Shown in pieces: positions 1-11,677 of a DNA stretch of 64,000 nucleotides; the stretch's first letter is position 1, and each line of letters begins with the position of its first letter. The stretch is from Amphiura filiformis (lineage: Eukaryota > Echinodermata > Ophiuroidea > Amphilepidida > Amphiuridae), in contig NC_092628.1 in assembly GCF_039555335.1 (NCBI RefSeq), positions 100,645,893-100,709,892 on the forward strand. Direction: 5' to 3'. The position numbers and the translations under genes are program-made. Below the pieces are notes generated by a model. The model was not told the DNA's origin, did not search any database, and saw nothing but the letters and a program-made list of their open reading frames with translations.

Positions 1-238
1 GTAATTTAAATATTGACACAATATTTGGCAAAAATGTTTGCCAAAATAGTTTACAATAACATTTTTTGAAACCATTTAAAATATTGTTGCAGTGTGTTTT
101 CATACAAAACGTTTTAAAACGTTATCATGACCTTTATATAACCCGACATTTTAATGTTATTAAAACGTTTTTACCTAAACCAAAAGCCAAAATATAACTT
201 ACTTAAAACGTTTTTAAAACGTTTTTGTGTTTGCTGGG
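1..238 (-). mobile_element. TIR element, AACGTT-rich family A (5' cut by window edge)
   Basis: The segment ends in TGTGTTTGCTGGG, the inverted form of the CCCAGCAAACACAAAA terminus seen at 17934 and 55023. It is filled with AAAACGTTTT words and closely matches 17934-18187 in reverse orientation. It has no coding capacity, so it is read as a non-autonomous DNA element. Only one terminus lies inside the window. Confidence 0.65.
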
Positions 239-1321
239 TGTACATTACTGTAAGTATAAGCAATAGACCTAGTTAGTGGGCTGGAGGGAAAACCCTTCAC
301 CCAATAATAGCCATAGAGGCTCACATGTGAATTATAATGTTCATCCTTAACATACTACAATTTGAAGTAAAAAATGTCACGGAAAAGCTGTTGTCGAGCT
401 GTTTTTCCGAAGAGAGTCTTCTAAAATTTCATAACAGTCGGACGTGTAATTTTAATGGCAAATTGTGCTCAACAGCTGACTCGAGATAGCTCCAACTTCG
501 AACAAGCACCATCGTGTGATCGGTTTCATAAATTTTCGCCATAGAAGCTGTAAATAAACATCTCTATTCATTCCCTCTATGGTCATCTAAAAATGATTAA
601 AATGCGATTTTGGGAAGATTGTTGTCGAGCCCTCCAAATATGGAGTTCTGACTTCCCGATAGGGAGCTAAAAAATGGAAAAACTTTTTCCAAACCGTGTT
701 AAGTATAAAACCACATGTTTCTTATTTACTTGTGTGATACGATCACAATAACTGTGCCAAGTTTGACATGAGTTGTACCATCAACATGGCTGGATAACAA
801 TATGCAGACTTTTGTTCTCATTTCGAAAATAAAGGCCACGCTCAGTATTGTTACTGTGCGTTTGCTTTGTAATGGTGCATCCAACTGAAATTACAATACC
901 TATTTCATCACAGCACATTGCGATATCGCATAGGTAAATCAGAAACATATGTTTATGGATTTAACCAGGGATATGAGACACATCCCTGATTTAACATAGT
1001 TAAGCTGTTTTCAATGAGGTTTATCTTGGTGTAATGGGGTTTAAGTCCTGCAAAGGCCGTGGTTAATTAATAATTGCGTACACAAATATTATTTAAAATG
1101 TTTTTCTAGAATAAAATTTGTTTAAAAAAAACATGATTATTTTATAAATTAATTATTTAAAATATTGCAATTACAGCAATTTCCTTGATGTCAGAGGTCA
1201 AAGTGTCCAAAAAATACTCTTTTTTTCACATTTTTTACTTTTAACTAGCGCACTTTGTCAATTTTTTGAAATTCAGGGGGAGGAACTGGGGGGGAAGAAA
1301 ATATTTGCCCCCCCCCTGTAG
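239..1321. other. No gene seen; dispersed repeat at about 690-1070
   Basis: No open frame of coding quality. The stretch from about 690 to 1070 (CAAACCGTGTTAAGT, then GATATCGCA, then GTTTAAGTCCTGCAAAGG) recurs in the arms of the large inverted repeat around CES-A exon 4 (about 54060-54360 and, inverted, 55545-55850). It is therefore a dispersed repeat. Confidence 0.6.
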
Positions 1322-1735
1322 CGCCGCCACTGTCAGCCCACTTGGTTACTTCCATTAGAGACTCCAGATCATCAGGGGTTTCTCACGTGGCTATCCTCTT
1401 CCCAATGATGTTGATCCCTTTCTTTTCCCAGTCAAGCTTTTGTATGATGGCTTCCAGAGCTGCGTTGAAAAGTTTTGGTGAGATGGTATCTCCCTGTCGA
1501 ACCCCCCGGTGAATGTTGAATTTGTTGCTCTCAGAGTGTAGCCGGATGGTAGCTGTTCCTTTGCTGTCTGTATAATGTCCTTGATTATGTTGGCATGTGC
1601 TCTCGATTCCCTGTACTGTAGTACAGCTGGAATTTCAATGCTGTCGAAAGTCTTTTCATAGTCTACGAAAACCAAACACAATGGTTGCTGATATTCATTT
1701 GCTTTCTCCATGATCTGGTTAACTACATGTAGGTG
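1322..1735 (-). pseudogene. LINE reverse transcriptase fragment, frameshifted
   Basis: Reading down from 1735, one frame gives DHLHVVNQIMEKANEYQ and then FVDYEKTFDS, the palm motif A of non-LTR reverse transcriptases. A frame change near 1560-1570 is needed to continue into ATIRLHSES and GVRQGDTISPKLFNAAL (motif B region). After GKRIAT the frame meets a stop and resumes as ETPDDLESLMEV. The FADD catalytic box expected between these two is missing, apparently by deletion. The piece is bounded upstream by a microsatellite. It is a dead 5'- and 3'-truncated LINE, similar to the RT genes often annotated as craniofacial-development-protein-2-like. Confidence 0.85.
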
Positions 1736-1750
1736 ATCTCAGACGCGAAT

Positions 1751-2203
1751 TCGGGGGGGGGGGGCGGGCCCGGCCCCCCTCCTCCTCCCAAAAAAAAGAG
1801 GAAAGGAGAGAAGAGGAGAAGAGAAGAGAAGAGAAGAGAAGAGAAGAGAAGAGAAGAGAAGAGAAGAGAAGAGACGAGACGAGACGAGACGAGACGAGAC
1901 GAGACGAGACGAGACGAGACGAGACGAGACGAGAAGAGAAGAGAAGAGAAGAGAAGAGAAGAGAGAGAAGAGAAGAGAGAGAAGAGAAGAGAAGAAGAAG
2001 AGAAAGAAGAGAAGAAGAAGAGAAGAGAAGAGAGAGAAGAGAAGAGAAGAGAAGAGAAGAGAAGAGAAGAGAAGAGAAGAGAAGAGAAAGAAGAGAGAGA
2101 AGAGAAGAGAAGAGAAGAGAAGAGAAGAAGAGAGAAGAAGAGAAGAGAAGAGAAGAGAAAGAAGAGAAGAGAAAAAAGGGAGAAAAAGGAGAAAAAGATT
2201 GAG
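1751..2203. repeat. GAGAA/GAGAC pentanucleotide microsatellite
   Basis: A G-run and C-rich spacer (1753-1790) lead into about 400 bp of GAGAA repeats with an internal block of GAGAC units (about 1873-1932). Long open frames on both strands here are by-products of the repeat. A purine/pyrimidine strand asymmetry this long can form triplex DNA. Confidence 0.95.
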
Positions 2204-3112
2204 TTGGTCCATGCCTAAATAAACTGCACTGTCGGGTCAATCAAAAGTAGGTCCCATAGGCCTGTGATTATTTTAGGCATTGCTTGAAGGCGGGTCCTCC
2301 ACCCAAAAGCATGTCAAAATTACTGCGGGCCCGCCGATATGCAGGGCCCGTTACATTTTGTCACCGAAGTCAGTATTAAGACGGACTCTATGCGCTGACT
2401 TCAACATCAATCCATGCATACTTTAATTGCGAATCTAAGGCTTATAAAGTGCCCTTTTTTTGTTTTAAAAAGCAATGATATATAATGTAAAAATGATGCA
2501 CCAAATGGCTTCAATTGGACCTTCATTTTGCAACAGACACCCCCTCCGTATATAAACAATTAACTGGCCGTTTTCGCTTCTCTATTTCACGCCCAGCACT
2601 TGATGTTTAAAACAATCATTTTATCGTTTATCATCATCAATAACAGTGAAAAAAGTGGCTTCAATTGGCCTGTCATTTCGAAAATATTACTTTTCGGCTT
2701 TTTCAAACTAAAATATTACACAATAGTGACAAAATGGTCCACCAAATGGCTTTAATTAGGTCTTCATTTTGCAAAGGTTTCTCACTTCTGAGTGGGGATG
2801 CGCGTGGCGCAACTTTATGGGTACGTAATTATAAAGCAATAATTAATACATGATAAAAGTCAAAACTTGTCCACGAATGGCTTCAACTGGGCCGTCTTTT
2901 CGCACATTTTAGGCTTTTTCAAACTAATATTTTACACAATAATAGTGACAAAATGGTCCACCAAATGGCTTTAATTCAAATTGAACTTTGGAATTTGAAA
3001 AGTGTAGATCGCGTTGGGTCTGGGGCTGTGCTGGCACTTTTCTTTGATGACTTTGACCAGATTTTTTTTTTTCAGATATCTTGGAGATACAGGAATCTAA
3101 GCTAATTGAACA

Positions 3113-3352
3113 GACAGTAGTAACCTCTCCTCTACTGGGTTATTTCTCGCCTCATGTGCCGGTCACATTTCGCTTAACTTTCATACTTTATATCATTGTT
3201 TATTTGTTACTTTATAATGTGCAATTAATAACACCCAGCCCAACTTACCATTCAATGGGAGCAAGATGCTGTTGATCTTCGCTGAGAGTGGAAGTGCTGG
3301 CAACCTCTCCTCTCCTGGGTTATCACGTTTTTTCATGTGCCGGTCACATCAC
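3113..3352. repeat. Two-copy repeat inside a retroelement-like block
   Basis: AACCTCTCCTCTACTGGGTT (from about 3120) and AACCTCTCCTCTCCTGGGTT (from about 3301) each lead to a CATGTGCCGGTCACAT block about 30 bases downstream. The copies are about 180 bp apart. Function unknown. Confidence 0.6.
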
Positions 3353-3562
3353 CAAATGTGTTTTGTATGATATCTTACTTTGTATTTTGTACATTTTATA
3401 ATACTTGCTACTTGTATTGATTTTAAAAACAATTTGCCTATACTTAATTGCTTTCTATATTATCATGTTATTGTAATATTATTGTATTTTGTGTATATTA
3501 TCATGTTGTATCATGTGTAAGTTTAAGTTATATTTGGTAGTTTTGAAGGTTTTGCATTGTTT

Positions 3563-3638
3563 TCTCTGTAAAGCGCCTTGAGACTTTTCTGCATAGGGCG
3601 CTATATTAAATCTTTGTTTATTATTATTATTATTTAAT
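3563..3638 (+). mobile_element. 3' end of a CR1/L2-like retroelement or SINE
   Basis: TAAAGCGCCTTGAGACTTTT, then GGGCGCTATATTAAATC and a short TTATTA tail. This is the typical 3' hairpin plus microsatellite tail of CR1/L2-type LINEs and their SINE partners in invertebrates. The 5' boundary was not found. Confidence 0.7.
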
Positions 3639-3960
3639 TTGGTCTTCATTTTGCAAAAGTTTTTTACTTCTTAGGGGGGCACATCCCCCCTCAGACACCC
3701 CCCCCCCCTGCATGGCGCAACTTTATGGGTACATAAGCAATAATTAATACAATAAAGTCAAAACTTGTCCACGAATGGCTTCAACTGGGCCGTCTTCTCG
3801 CGCATTTTCAGCTTTTTCAAACTAATATTTTACACAATAATAGTGACAAAATGGTCCACCAAATGGCTTCAATTGGGTCTTCATTTTCCAAAAGTTTCTA
3901 ACTTCTGAGGGGCCACATCCCCCCTCAGACCACGTTACATTTGTATGTCTTGCAAATCTC

Positions 3961-4529
3961 AACTTTTGAGCTACACCTGATGCCCTGCATGGTGCTTGAT
4001 TGTGAACATTGCTCGGTCTTTCTTGTTCGGCTAATAGTGTATCACCTTGTTCCGTATTTTACGATTCCTCGTTTATTTTAAAGGTTTCCCTGACCCATTG
4101 TTTGTGGAAAAATAATTGAAGAAACCTAACAAATGGATGGAGTTTTGACGTCAGTGTAGTGACAGAGAAACACGAAAACAGACATTGTGCAAAAGTGAAC
4201 AACAACCTTAATAGTCTTCAGGGTTCAAATGAGATATTCAAAGAAAATAAATAGAAGCCAAAACAAATGCACAAACAAATAAATAGCCTAACACCCCCAT
4301 ATCCACAGCAATATACACGTGAGTCCAGTACAGACCCGTAGCCAGGATTTTTTGTGGGGGGCTGATTTTGAAAAAAGTGGACTGTTACAAAAAAGGGTAA
4401 TTCTGTGAAAAGTGGACTTTCTTCCCCAAATTTAGACCTTTTTGACTAAAAAAAGATGAAAAAAAAATCACATTTTTTGGCTCGCTACGCTCGCACATTC
4501 TTAGATTTTTGGACTTTTGTATACTTTTG
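3961..4529. other. No gene seen
   Basis: AT-rich sequence with short open frames only. It ends in the word GCTCGCTACGCTCGCA just before the minisatellite. Confidence 0.6.
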
Positions 4530-5550
4530 CCCTTACCTTAACCCTAAACATTACCCAAGCCCTTAACGTACCCTTACCCTAACCCTAATAATTACCCAAG
4601 CCCTTACCGTACCCTTACCCTAACCCTAAACATTACCCAAGCCCTTAACGTACCCTTACCCTAACCCTAAACATTACCCAAGCCCTTAACGTACCCTTAT
4701 CCTAACCCTAAATATTACCCAAGCCCTTACCGTACCCTTACCCTAACCCTAAACATTACCCAAGCCCTTAACGTACCCTTACCTTAACCCTAAACATTAC
4801 CCAAGCCCTTAACGTACCCTTACCCTAACCTTAAACATTACCCAAGCCCTTAACGTACCCTTACCCTAACCCTAAACATTGCCCAAGCCCTTACCGTACC
4901 CTTACCCTAACCCTAAACATTACCCAAGCCCTTAACGTACCCTTACCCTAACCCTAAACATTACGCAAGCCCTTAACGTACCCTTACCCTAACCCTAAAC
5001 ATTACCCAAGCCCTTACCGTACCCTTACCCTAACCCTAAACATTACCCAAGCCCTTAACGTTATACCCTTACCTTAACCCTAAAAATTACCCAAGCCCTT
5101 AACGTACCCTTACCCTAACCTTAAACATTACCCAAGCCCTTAACGTTATACCCTTACCTTAACCCTAAACATTACCCAAGCCCTTAACGTACCCTTACCC
5201 TAACCTTAAACATTACCCAAGCCCTTAACGTACCCTTACCCTAACCTTAAACATTGCCCAAGCCCTTACCGTACCCTTACCCTAACCCTAAACATTACCC
5301 AAGCCCTTACCGTACCCTTACCCTAACCTTAAACATTACCCAAGCCCTTACCGTACCCTTACCCTAACCCTAAACATTACCCAAGCCCTTAACGTACCCT
5401 TGCCCTAAGCCTGCAAACATTGCCCAAGTCCTTACCGTACACTTACCCTAACCCTTACCCTAAACGTTGCCCAAGCCCTTACCGCACCCTTACCCCAACC
5501 CTAAACATTGCCTAAGCCTTTACTGTACCCTTACCCTGAGCCTAACTAGC
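4530..5550. repeat. Telomere-like 41-bp minisatellite, about 25 copies
   Basis: The unit reads CCCTTACCCTAACCCTAA then ACATTACCCAAGCCCTTAACGTA. Each unit contains two CCCTAA-like telomeric words. Variants alternate between TTAACGTA and TTACCGTA, and a few units carry a 3-4-base insertion (CGTTATACCC, near 5060 and 5143). The last copies (from about 5400) are degenerate. The array is interstitial, with ordinary sequence on both sides. Confidence 0.95.
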
Positions 5551-7609
5551 GAATTTTAATCGGACTAGCGAGCCTAACCTTTCATTAGGACTAGCGGTTG
5601 ATACCCTCATCCTAACATGCCTATACATTAGAGTAGTGACTCTAAACAACCTCCTGAACAACACGTCCAAAAAAGACAAAACGGGAATAGGGGAAAAATT
5701 TGCATAAAACAAAAATGGCCGCTAATGCAGGGCTTAAATTTCAAAATTGGACAAATATGGATAAAACATCTAGCATTCAGAAAAGGTATAGTTTGACCTA
5801 TGTACAATTAAGTTCTTGAGTTATGGGCATAAAGGTCAAATGTCAAATCTTGGCCTCCATCAGGGGTAAAAAATCAAGACTGCCCCGATTTTGATCAAAG
5901 TAGTCTCAAATTATTCCGCTTGTAAAAACAAAAAAAAAAAAAAATATCTCAGGTGTTTCATTACCTGGGTAACAAAACAAAGCCCGTTGAATCATACACA
6001 GGAAAATTTTTTAAAAAACTTTGACCCCTTTTTACGTTTTAGTAGATACTAATAGTAGGCATGTCCACTAAAAATTGAAGTACTTTTAAATTGATTCAGA
6101 CCTAACTTATTGGATGGGAATTAATGAAAGAAACATTTTGGCGTTTAAATAATCTTAATCGGACGTTTCATTCCAGAGATATGGCCTTTCGAGTGTCACG
6201 GTTTTATATAGGGCTGCTAGAACATGTTAAAAAGTTAAAGTCCAAAAAGGAATACTAACAGAAAGTGCAACTTTAAGGTACTTTTTCTTAATGTATTTAT
6301 TAACTATCTGATCTGGAACATTATATTTGCTTATAACAACATGAAAATAAGATCATCCTGATAATTTTATCGATTTTGTTGACATACAACAAAAAATATA
6401 AGACCTCAAAACCCATGGTTTGTTTGGTGAAACCTCAAGCATGATCATAGATGGCCGCCATGGAAAATATCTCCATAGAGGAGATGAACAATAAGTGCAT
6501 TATTTCAAATGAAAAGCGGTAGTCTTAAACATTGTTCAATCTTTTAAGGTCAGCACATTTTATCTTCAAAAATTATTATATTTCATCATGGCATAAGTTT
6601 GGTAACATTAATCACTACCAATTTTGAGAAATTTGCTCCAACTCAAAGGTTATCTTTACTACATTGAGCAATACTGTGTGTGCATGGAAGACATGATGGT
6701 CCCCGGTTTTTATACTCCCTATGAAATGGACATGGTAGTGAGAAGTGCACGGGGAAGTGCATGATTTGAGATGGGCCGCGGTAGGCTTAAACATTCTTAA
6801 ATTTCTTAACATCCTACACATTTTGTCTTCATAAATAGTTAAATTTTATGAGTATGTAAGTTTGCTTGTCTGATTCACTCCAAATTCGGAGATATAAATT
6901 GCGTTTGAACACCTGATGCACGGAATGGTGTCACTTCAACCTGTTGTAGTTCTCATCTCATTAAATTTTTCATTAAAAAAGTTGATCTCTTCATGCAGGA
7001 AGGTCCTCTCTATTTACTGACCAAACAGGAAAAAGTTTGGTTAATGTTTTCTGGTGGAATCAGGAATTTCTTGAAACACCCTGATATAGGCCTACATTTG
7101 GATCAAAACAAGTATGTACGCCATTTAACAGGCCTGGGATTTCTTGTATCGATCAGTTTCTCCATAGACAATACGTGTGTGAGAGCACGCACACAGTAAA
7201 TGAAAAATCGTTCTAGTGGAAACTGTATTGCGGGTGGGCATCCCTACTAATAGACCAACAATTTAGCAGTCGACACCATGGTAATGAATCCCAAACGTTT
7301 CCATAATTCCATGTTTAACCCTGAATGCCCTTTAATAATAATATTATGTGTGATCGATTTAAGTGAAATCCTTAAGTAGCCATAGGTATGCACTAAGTGT
7401 CAATTATACTGGTCATCACGCTTTATTCGTGACGGCATCGTCAGTAAAAAGGATTCAACATTTTGTGCATTAGTAGGTATGAAGTAGGAGAGAAGTTCCC
7501 TGATCCATTTGGTGGCGCTGCGCCATGGGGTTGTGACTCGATAGACTGCATGCCTATTAATAGACATGATATTGAGGGGAAGAATTTGATAATATTGATC
7601 ATTTTCGTA
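5551..7609. other. No gene seen; TATAGTTTGACCTAT repeat family
   Basis: Around 5745-5870 lies a segment (CAGAAAAGGTATAGTTTGACC, then GGTCAAATGTCAAAT) that recurs inverted near 42790-42960 and 46975-47095 and in part near 30020-30070. It is a dispersed repeat. No coding frame is supported. Confidence 0.55.
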
Positions 7610-7640
7610 ATAAATAAATAAATAAATAAATAAATAAATT
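7610..7640. repeat. (AAAT)n microsatellite
   Basis: About eight AAAT units in a row. Confidence 0.95.
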
Positions 7641-10217
7641 GATGCAGTAGGCCCTTTAAGTAAAATACATATCAATAAAGTAGCTTTATTTTGGGTTTAT
7701 TTTACACGATAAATATTACATATCTGTTGAACTGCAACCCATGTAGGCCTACACTCTTATTTTGCGGGGTCACATTTGCGAGGAATAATTCCCAGTATAC
7801 ACTCGGATTCTGAGTCAATCCAAGTGCGGTGGGAGTAATTACTCGGAAATCAACCCCGAAGAAATAGAGTGTATACTATCGAGTTTTTGTCTCATGTCTT
7901 GACGGGCGTACCCAGGTGGGGGAAATAAAAAAATTCGGGGCAAAGACGAAAACAATTTTCCGGTTGCATCATTTTGACCCGGTATTAGGCTAATGAAATG
8001 AAATTAATAGTTTCACGTCACCCGCCCTCATAACTTTTTCAATTTGACCAAAACTTTCATTATTTTCATATAAAAGTCAATTATCTGAAAATTGAGATGG
8101 AAATAATCAAAATTGAAACTCTCAAAATGTGTGACATCCCCTGCTGATCATAATCAGCAGTTTTTCTTAGTTGTAGGGGTAGAGGATGTGGTAAATAATG
8201 GACATTTAAGGATTACCTCATGATGTTTCTAGTGATTACAAAAATTGCTAATTTCTTTTCATTTTTATAAAAACACTAATGAAAACTTCGCGACATCTGC
8301 TCTGCACACTACTACACGGCCACTAAAGCATGTGTCAAACCCTCTCTGTTTTTACTTCCATAGCTCATAACTTTGGATCTACTCATAGTATCAACATGGG
8401 GCAAACGCCATTGAAAAGAACTTTTTTCACCTAGTCAATGAACTTCAAGTGATTTACATAGCTTCACAAAATATATGGTTTTTTTTTTCTTTTTAGAGTT
8501 CATGTCTGACAACTTCTCAATGGAGAATTTCGCCTTTGGCCTCAAAATATCTTGGTCGGACAGTTATCTCAATTTGGTATATGAAAACCAAAGGTCGTAC
8601 AAATTTGGGGTAAACTGCATTGATATGCCATTGAAATTCTCCAGCTTATAATATAAACCTCATTCCTATTGAATAAGTAGAAGTATGGTTTTTTTAGCTT
8701 GAAAAACTGCGTTCCAGTCGAACTTAGCCTCTGTGTTGAGCTCAAATCTGTGACGTCATCAGATCTGACTGTGCAGTGTATCCCACGCACTAGTATGTTT
8801 TACCATACATGCGGACCAGGATAGGTCACAGAGTCAAGAAAACAGTCTCCCCACAGACCTCTGGCTCACACTTAGTATTTGTCCATTTTCTTGGTAAAGT
8901 TTTCATTATATTCAAATCTTTTCTCAATCTGTTGCAAAATGTCTGTAATGATGATCTTAGCATTAACACGTATGTAATACCTGTTTTGAGGTGGTCTTTT
9001 ATCAACAATATAGGTAATACTATAGCCATATAAATGAAACTTTTGACAATGATGAAATTTTCCAAAATAATTAATAATGAAATCATGACCTCATATTTCA
9101 CTGAAAAAAAAAGACGGGACACTAATCATTTAATTTCATTAGCCTTATCGGTCGAATATATACTTTAGAGAGACTACGGTATGTAAAGATCTTCGAGCTT
9201 CCAAAAACGGACTTTATTAGGACAATGTGCATGCGTTGTGGCAAAAATTTGGTATTTTACGCTATTTTGGCCATGATCTGGTTGAGGGTTAGGAGGGAAA
9301 AGGACTAGTTGCCCCTTTTCTTTTCATTTTCCTTCCGGATTTTCTCTTCCATTTTTCGTCAGAGGGGAACTTTTCTCTTCCATTTTGTGTCGAAACTCTG
9401 CTCCACCTGCCCCACCGCTGGCTACTGTGACTGTCTGTAGCGCTGTAGTTCACAAATAATGTATACAGCCAATGATGCATGCCGGCTTCAAATTAAGATC
9501 AGCTATAATGCGGTTGATACAATTGGCATTTTATCTAAAACTTTCCTTCAAGCTATAAACAGGCAGAACTTTCGTCACAGCTTCTTTTGTTATGCATAGT
9601 CGCGCTAAAAGTCGATCGACACATGTTGAAATATAAATCAGCACCTATTAAGAGATACACCTTTTTTGCTATGAAATTTATTTTCTCGGTCAAATATAAT
9701 GTTTTTTTTCCTTCAGTTAAAAACATAGTGCTTGGATATACATTTAAAAAAAATTCTGGTGTTAAAATTAGGAATGAAATTGTGTCTTTTAGTGTAAGAT
9801 TTTTTAAAATCTTTATAGGCCTTAACTTCGGCCGCGAGCTTTTTTTTCGGAATTAATTTTTTAGCGTTTCAAACTAATTATAGCTTAATAAATAAAGAAA
9901 GATATTTCCCACCTCTGTAAGGCACATCGTGTGGGTCAATATATTATAGTTTTGTGTCAAAATATCCGTTTTGATTTCACCTATTTCACTTGCGACTGCT
10001 AAAATGTCCAACTCAGTTATAACTAACTCAATATTTCTATTGTGGCTTGTAAAATCATCCATCCATGGGTACATTCGCGAGTTGATTTTGACAAAATTGG
10101 TAGTCGGAATTGAAAAATGGTGCAATCAAAACCGAAATTCTGAAATTCTGACAAAACTATGCTATATAGCTCACGGTGATGTGCGTTAGAAAGTTGGGGG
10201 AAAATCCTTCATCAGGG
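7641..10217. other. No gene seen; palindromic patch at 7750-7880
   Basis: Short frames only. ACACTCTTATTTTGCGGGGT at 7752 and AACCCCGAAGAAATAGAGTG at about 7852 are imperfect inverted copies flanking an ACTCGG-rich core, so this is probably a small foldback element. A segment near 9655-9700 (GCTATGAAATTTATTTTCTC) recurs inverted near 11270 and 23390. Confidence 0.55.
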
Positions 10218-10343
10218 AACTATATTATATTAAAGAGTTTCATTTGTAGGATTGTTTCAAACGATTAATGATTTTTTGGTAGGCAAATCCAGTAAAATAG
10301 TACTCACTTTCTGAGCTTTCGATGACCGGTTATGTCATCTTGA

Positions 10344-10776
10344 TCACAGATGTCCAGGCTCACTGCACTTCCCGCCGTGGGACTTGGTAGTCTCATTCCC
10401 ACAGGTTCTTGATTGGTTTAGCAGCGAGTCGTAGACGTGATCTAGAGAATACATCCCAATGTCTCGATTCATGGTTTTGTCGCCCCTCCTCCTGATCCAC
10501 ATGGCTTCTCGGATTTTTCTAGTGAACTGATTCGAGTCTTTGTCTATGATTTTAGCCCTCCCAGTTGATAACGTGGTTTTCTTGTGCGATATGGTCTGTT
10601 ATGGCGGATTTGTTTTTGTTCTGTAAGGATTCTTTTCTTTTTGCTCTGGTGTAAGTTCTGCTCTTTACTTTCTCTGCGTCTTTCTGATGTTCTTTTAATC
10701 TGGTTCCGAATGCTCTTCCTGTTTCACCGATATAAGTTTTGTCACATCCCTTGCAGTCTACACTATAAACAACTTC
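10344..10776 (-). pseudogene. Penelope-like GIY-YIG endonuclease domain, one frameshift
   Basis: The frame from 10776 reads VVYSVDCKGCDKTYIGETGR then FGTRLKEHQ. This is the CxxC plus YIG plus R pattern of the GIY-YIG nuclease fused to Penelope-type reverse transcriptases. Near 10558-10560 one extra G turns GAG GCT AAA into GAG GGC TAA. Allowing for it, the frame continues as KIIDKDSNQFTRKIREAMW and ends SEPGHL with a stop at 10344. The reverse transcriptase itself is absent (5' truncation). The nuclease would nick target DNA during insertion, but this copy is dead. Confidence 0.85.
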
Positions 10777-10781
10777 ACAAA

Positions 10782-10976
10782 GACTCGAATCAGTTCACTA
10801 GAAAAATCCGAGAAGCCATGTGGATCAGGAGGAGGGGCGACAAAACCATGAATCGAGACATTGGGATGTATTCTCTAGATCACGTCTACGACTCGCTGCT
10901 AAACCAATCAAGAACCTGTGGGAATGAGACTACCAAGTCCCACGGCGGGAAGTGCAGTGAGCCTGGACATCTGTGA
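10782..10976 (+). pseudogene. Inverted second copy of the Penelope-like C-terminus
   Basis: The + strand reads KDSNQFTRKIREAMW to SEPGHL stop, identical to the end of the - strand copy. An apparent longer + frame starting at 10584 is a chimera through the antisense of the spacer and is not a gene. Confidence 0.8.
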
Positions 10977-11065
10977 TCAAGATGACATAACCGGTCATCG
11001 AAAGCTCAGAAAGTGAGTACTATTTTACTGGATTTGCCTACCAAAAAATCATTAACTATATTATA

Positions 11066-11677
11066 CTTTGAAAAGCTGAAAGGTTGATAAAAAAAAAAAA
11101 AAAGCTCGCAGGCCAAGTTGAAGCCTATGAAAATCGAAATCCTTACACAATATGACTGAATGTCACACCTAAGTGTAACACTAAGATTTGAGAAAAAATA
11201 TTGAATCATCAAGCATTTTAGTTTTTCATTACATTTACTGAAAAAATGAAAATTATTGCTTTTTATTTGGCGGAGAAAATTAATTTTACATTGAAAAGGT
11301 GCAACTCAAAATGTTGCTCATTTCAACACCAAATTCGATCGTTTGTATTGCCTCATTAAATGACTGAGTGAGCCTTGTACATGTTGTACAACAATAGAAA
11401 TCGGTTGACCAGAGATCTGCCCGTAAATACAGTCCTCTGTCATTATGTTGTACGTAAAACCTATAAAGAACCCCCACTACTAAATAACTCATATTTACCC
11501 AACATGAGGATTAAAATGACCATAATACATTAATTTGCCTATCAGAAAAACAGGACAGCTGGACCATCAACCTTCCGTATTAAAAAAGAACAAGAATAAT
11601 TTCCCTTTGTAAAATAAAAACCTTACTTTTTATATAAAATAACTAAACACAGGACAGCGCATATATATCCGCCAATT
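11066..11677. other. No gene seen
   Basis: AT-rich. The patch near 11250-11310 belongs to the dispersed repeat also seen at 9655 and 23390. Confidence 0.6.

Larger units (their letters stand above)
2480..3960. repeat. Diverged repeated unit with ACCAAATGGCTTCAATTGG core
   Basis: A core of GTGACAAAATGGTCCACCAAATGGCTT followed by CTTCATTTTGCAAAAG appears in decayed form near 2490, 2725, 2945 and 3845. Companion blocks (AACTTGTCCACGAATGGCTT) appear near 2865 and 3760. This reads as several insertions or tandem copies of one unknown element, partly interrupted by the sequence at 3000-3640. Confidence 0.65.
10218..11065 (-). mobile_element. Penelope-like element 3' ends in inverted arrangement
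   Basis: Arms 10265-10542 and 10778-11055 are identical inverted copies (278 bp, no mismatch found by eye) around a 235-bp spacer. Arms plus spacer encode, on the - strand, the GIY-YIG C-terminus of a Penelope-like retroelement, and the right arm encodes the extreme C-terminus again on the + strand. AACTATATTATA occurs at 10218-10229 and at 11054-11065. This is a plausible 12-bp target duplication, with about 35 extra bases between the left copy and the left arm. Inverted partial copies and variable target duplications are known for this class. Confidence 0.85.

Noticed and set aside
1719-2240. Long open frames on both strands (Arg/Glu-rich and Ser/Leu-rich)
   Set aside because: They are translations of the GAGAA/GAGAC microsatellite.
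4530-5550. CRISPR-like or true telomere end
   Set aside because: Units are contiguous without unique spacers, and normal sequence flanks both sides, so it is an interstitial minisatellite.
10584-10976. 130-codon + strand frame
   Set aside because: Chimera of the antisense spacer and the inverted Penelope-like C-terminus; only the last 65 codons are real element sequence.
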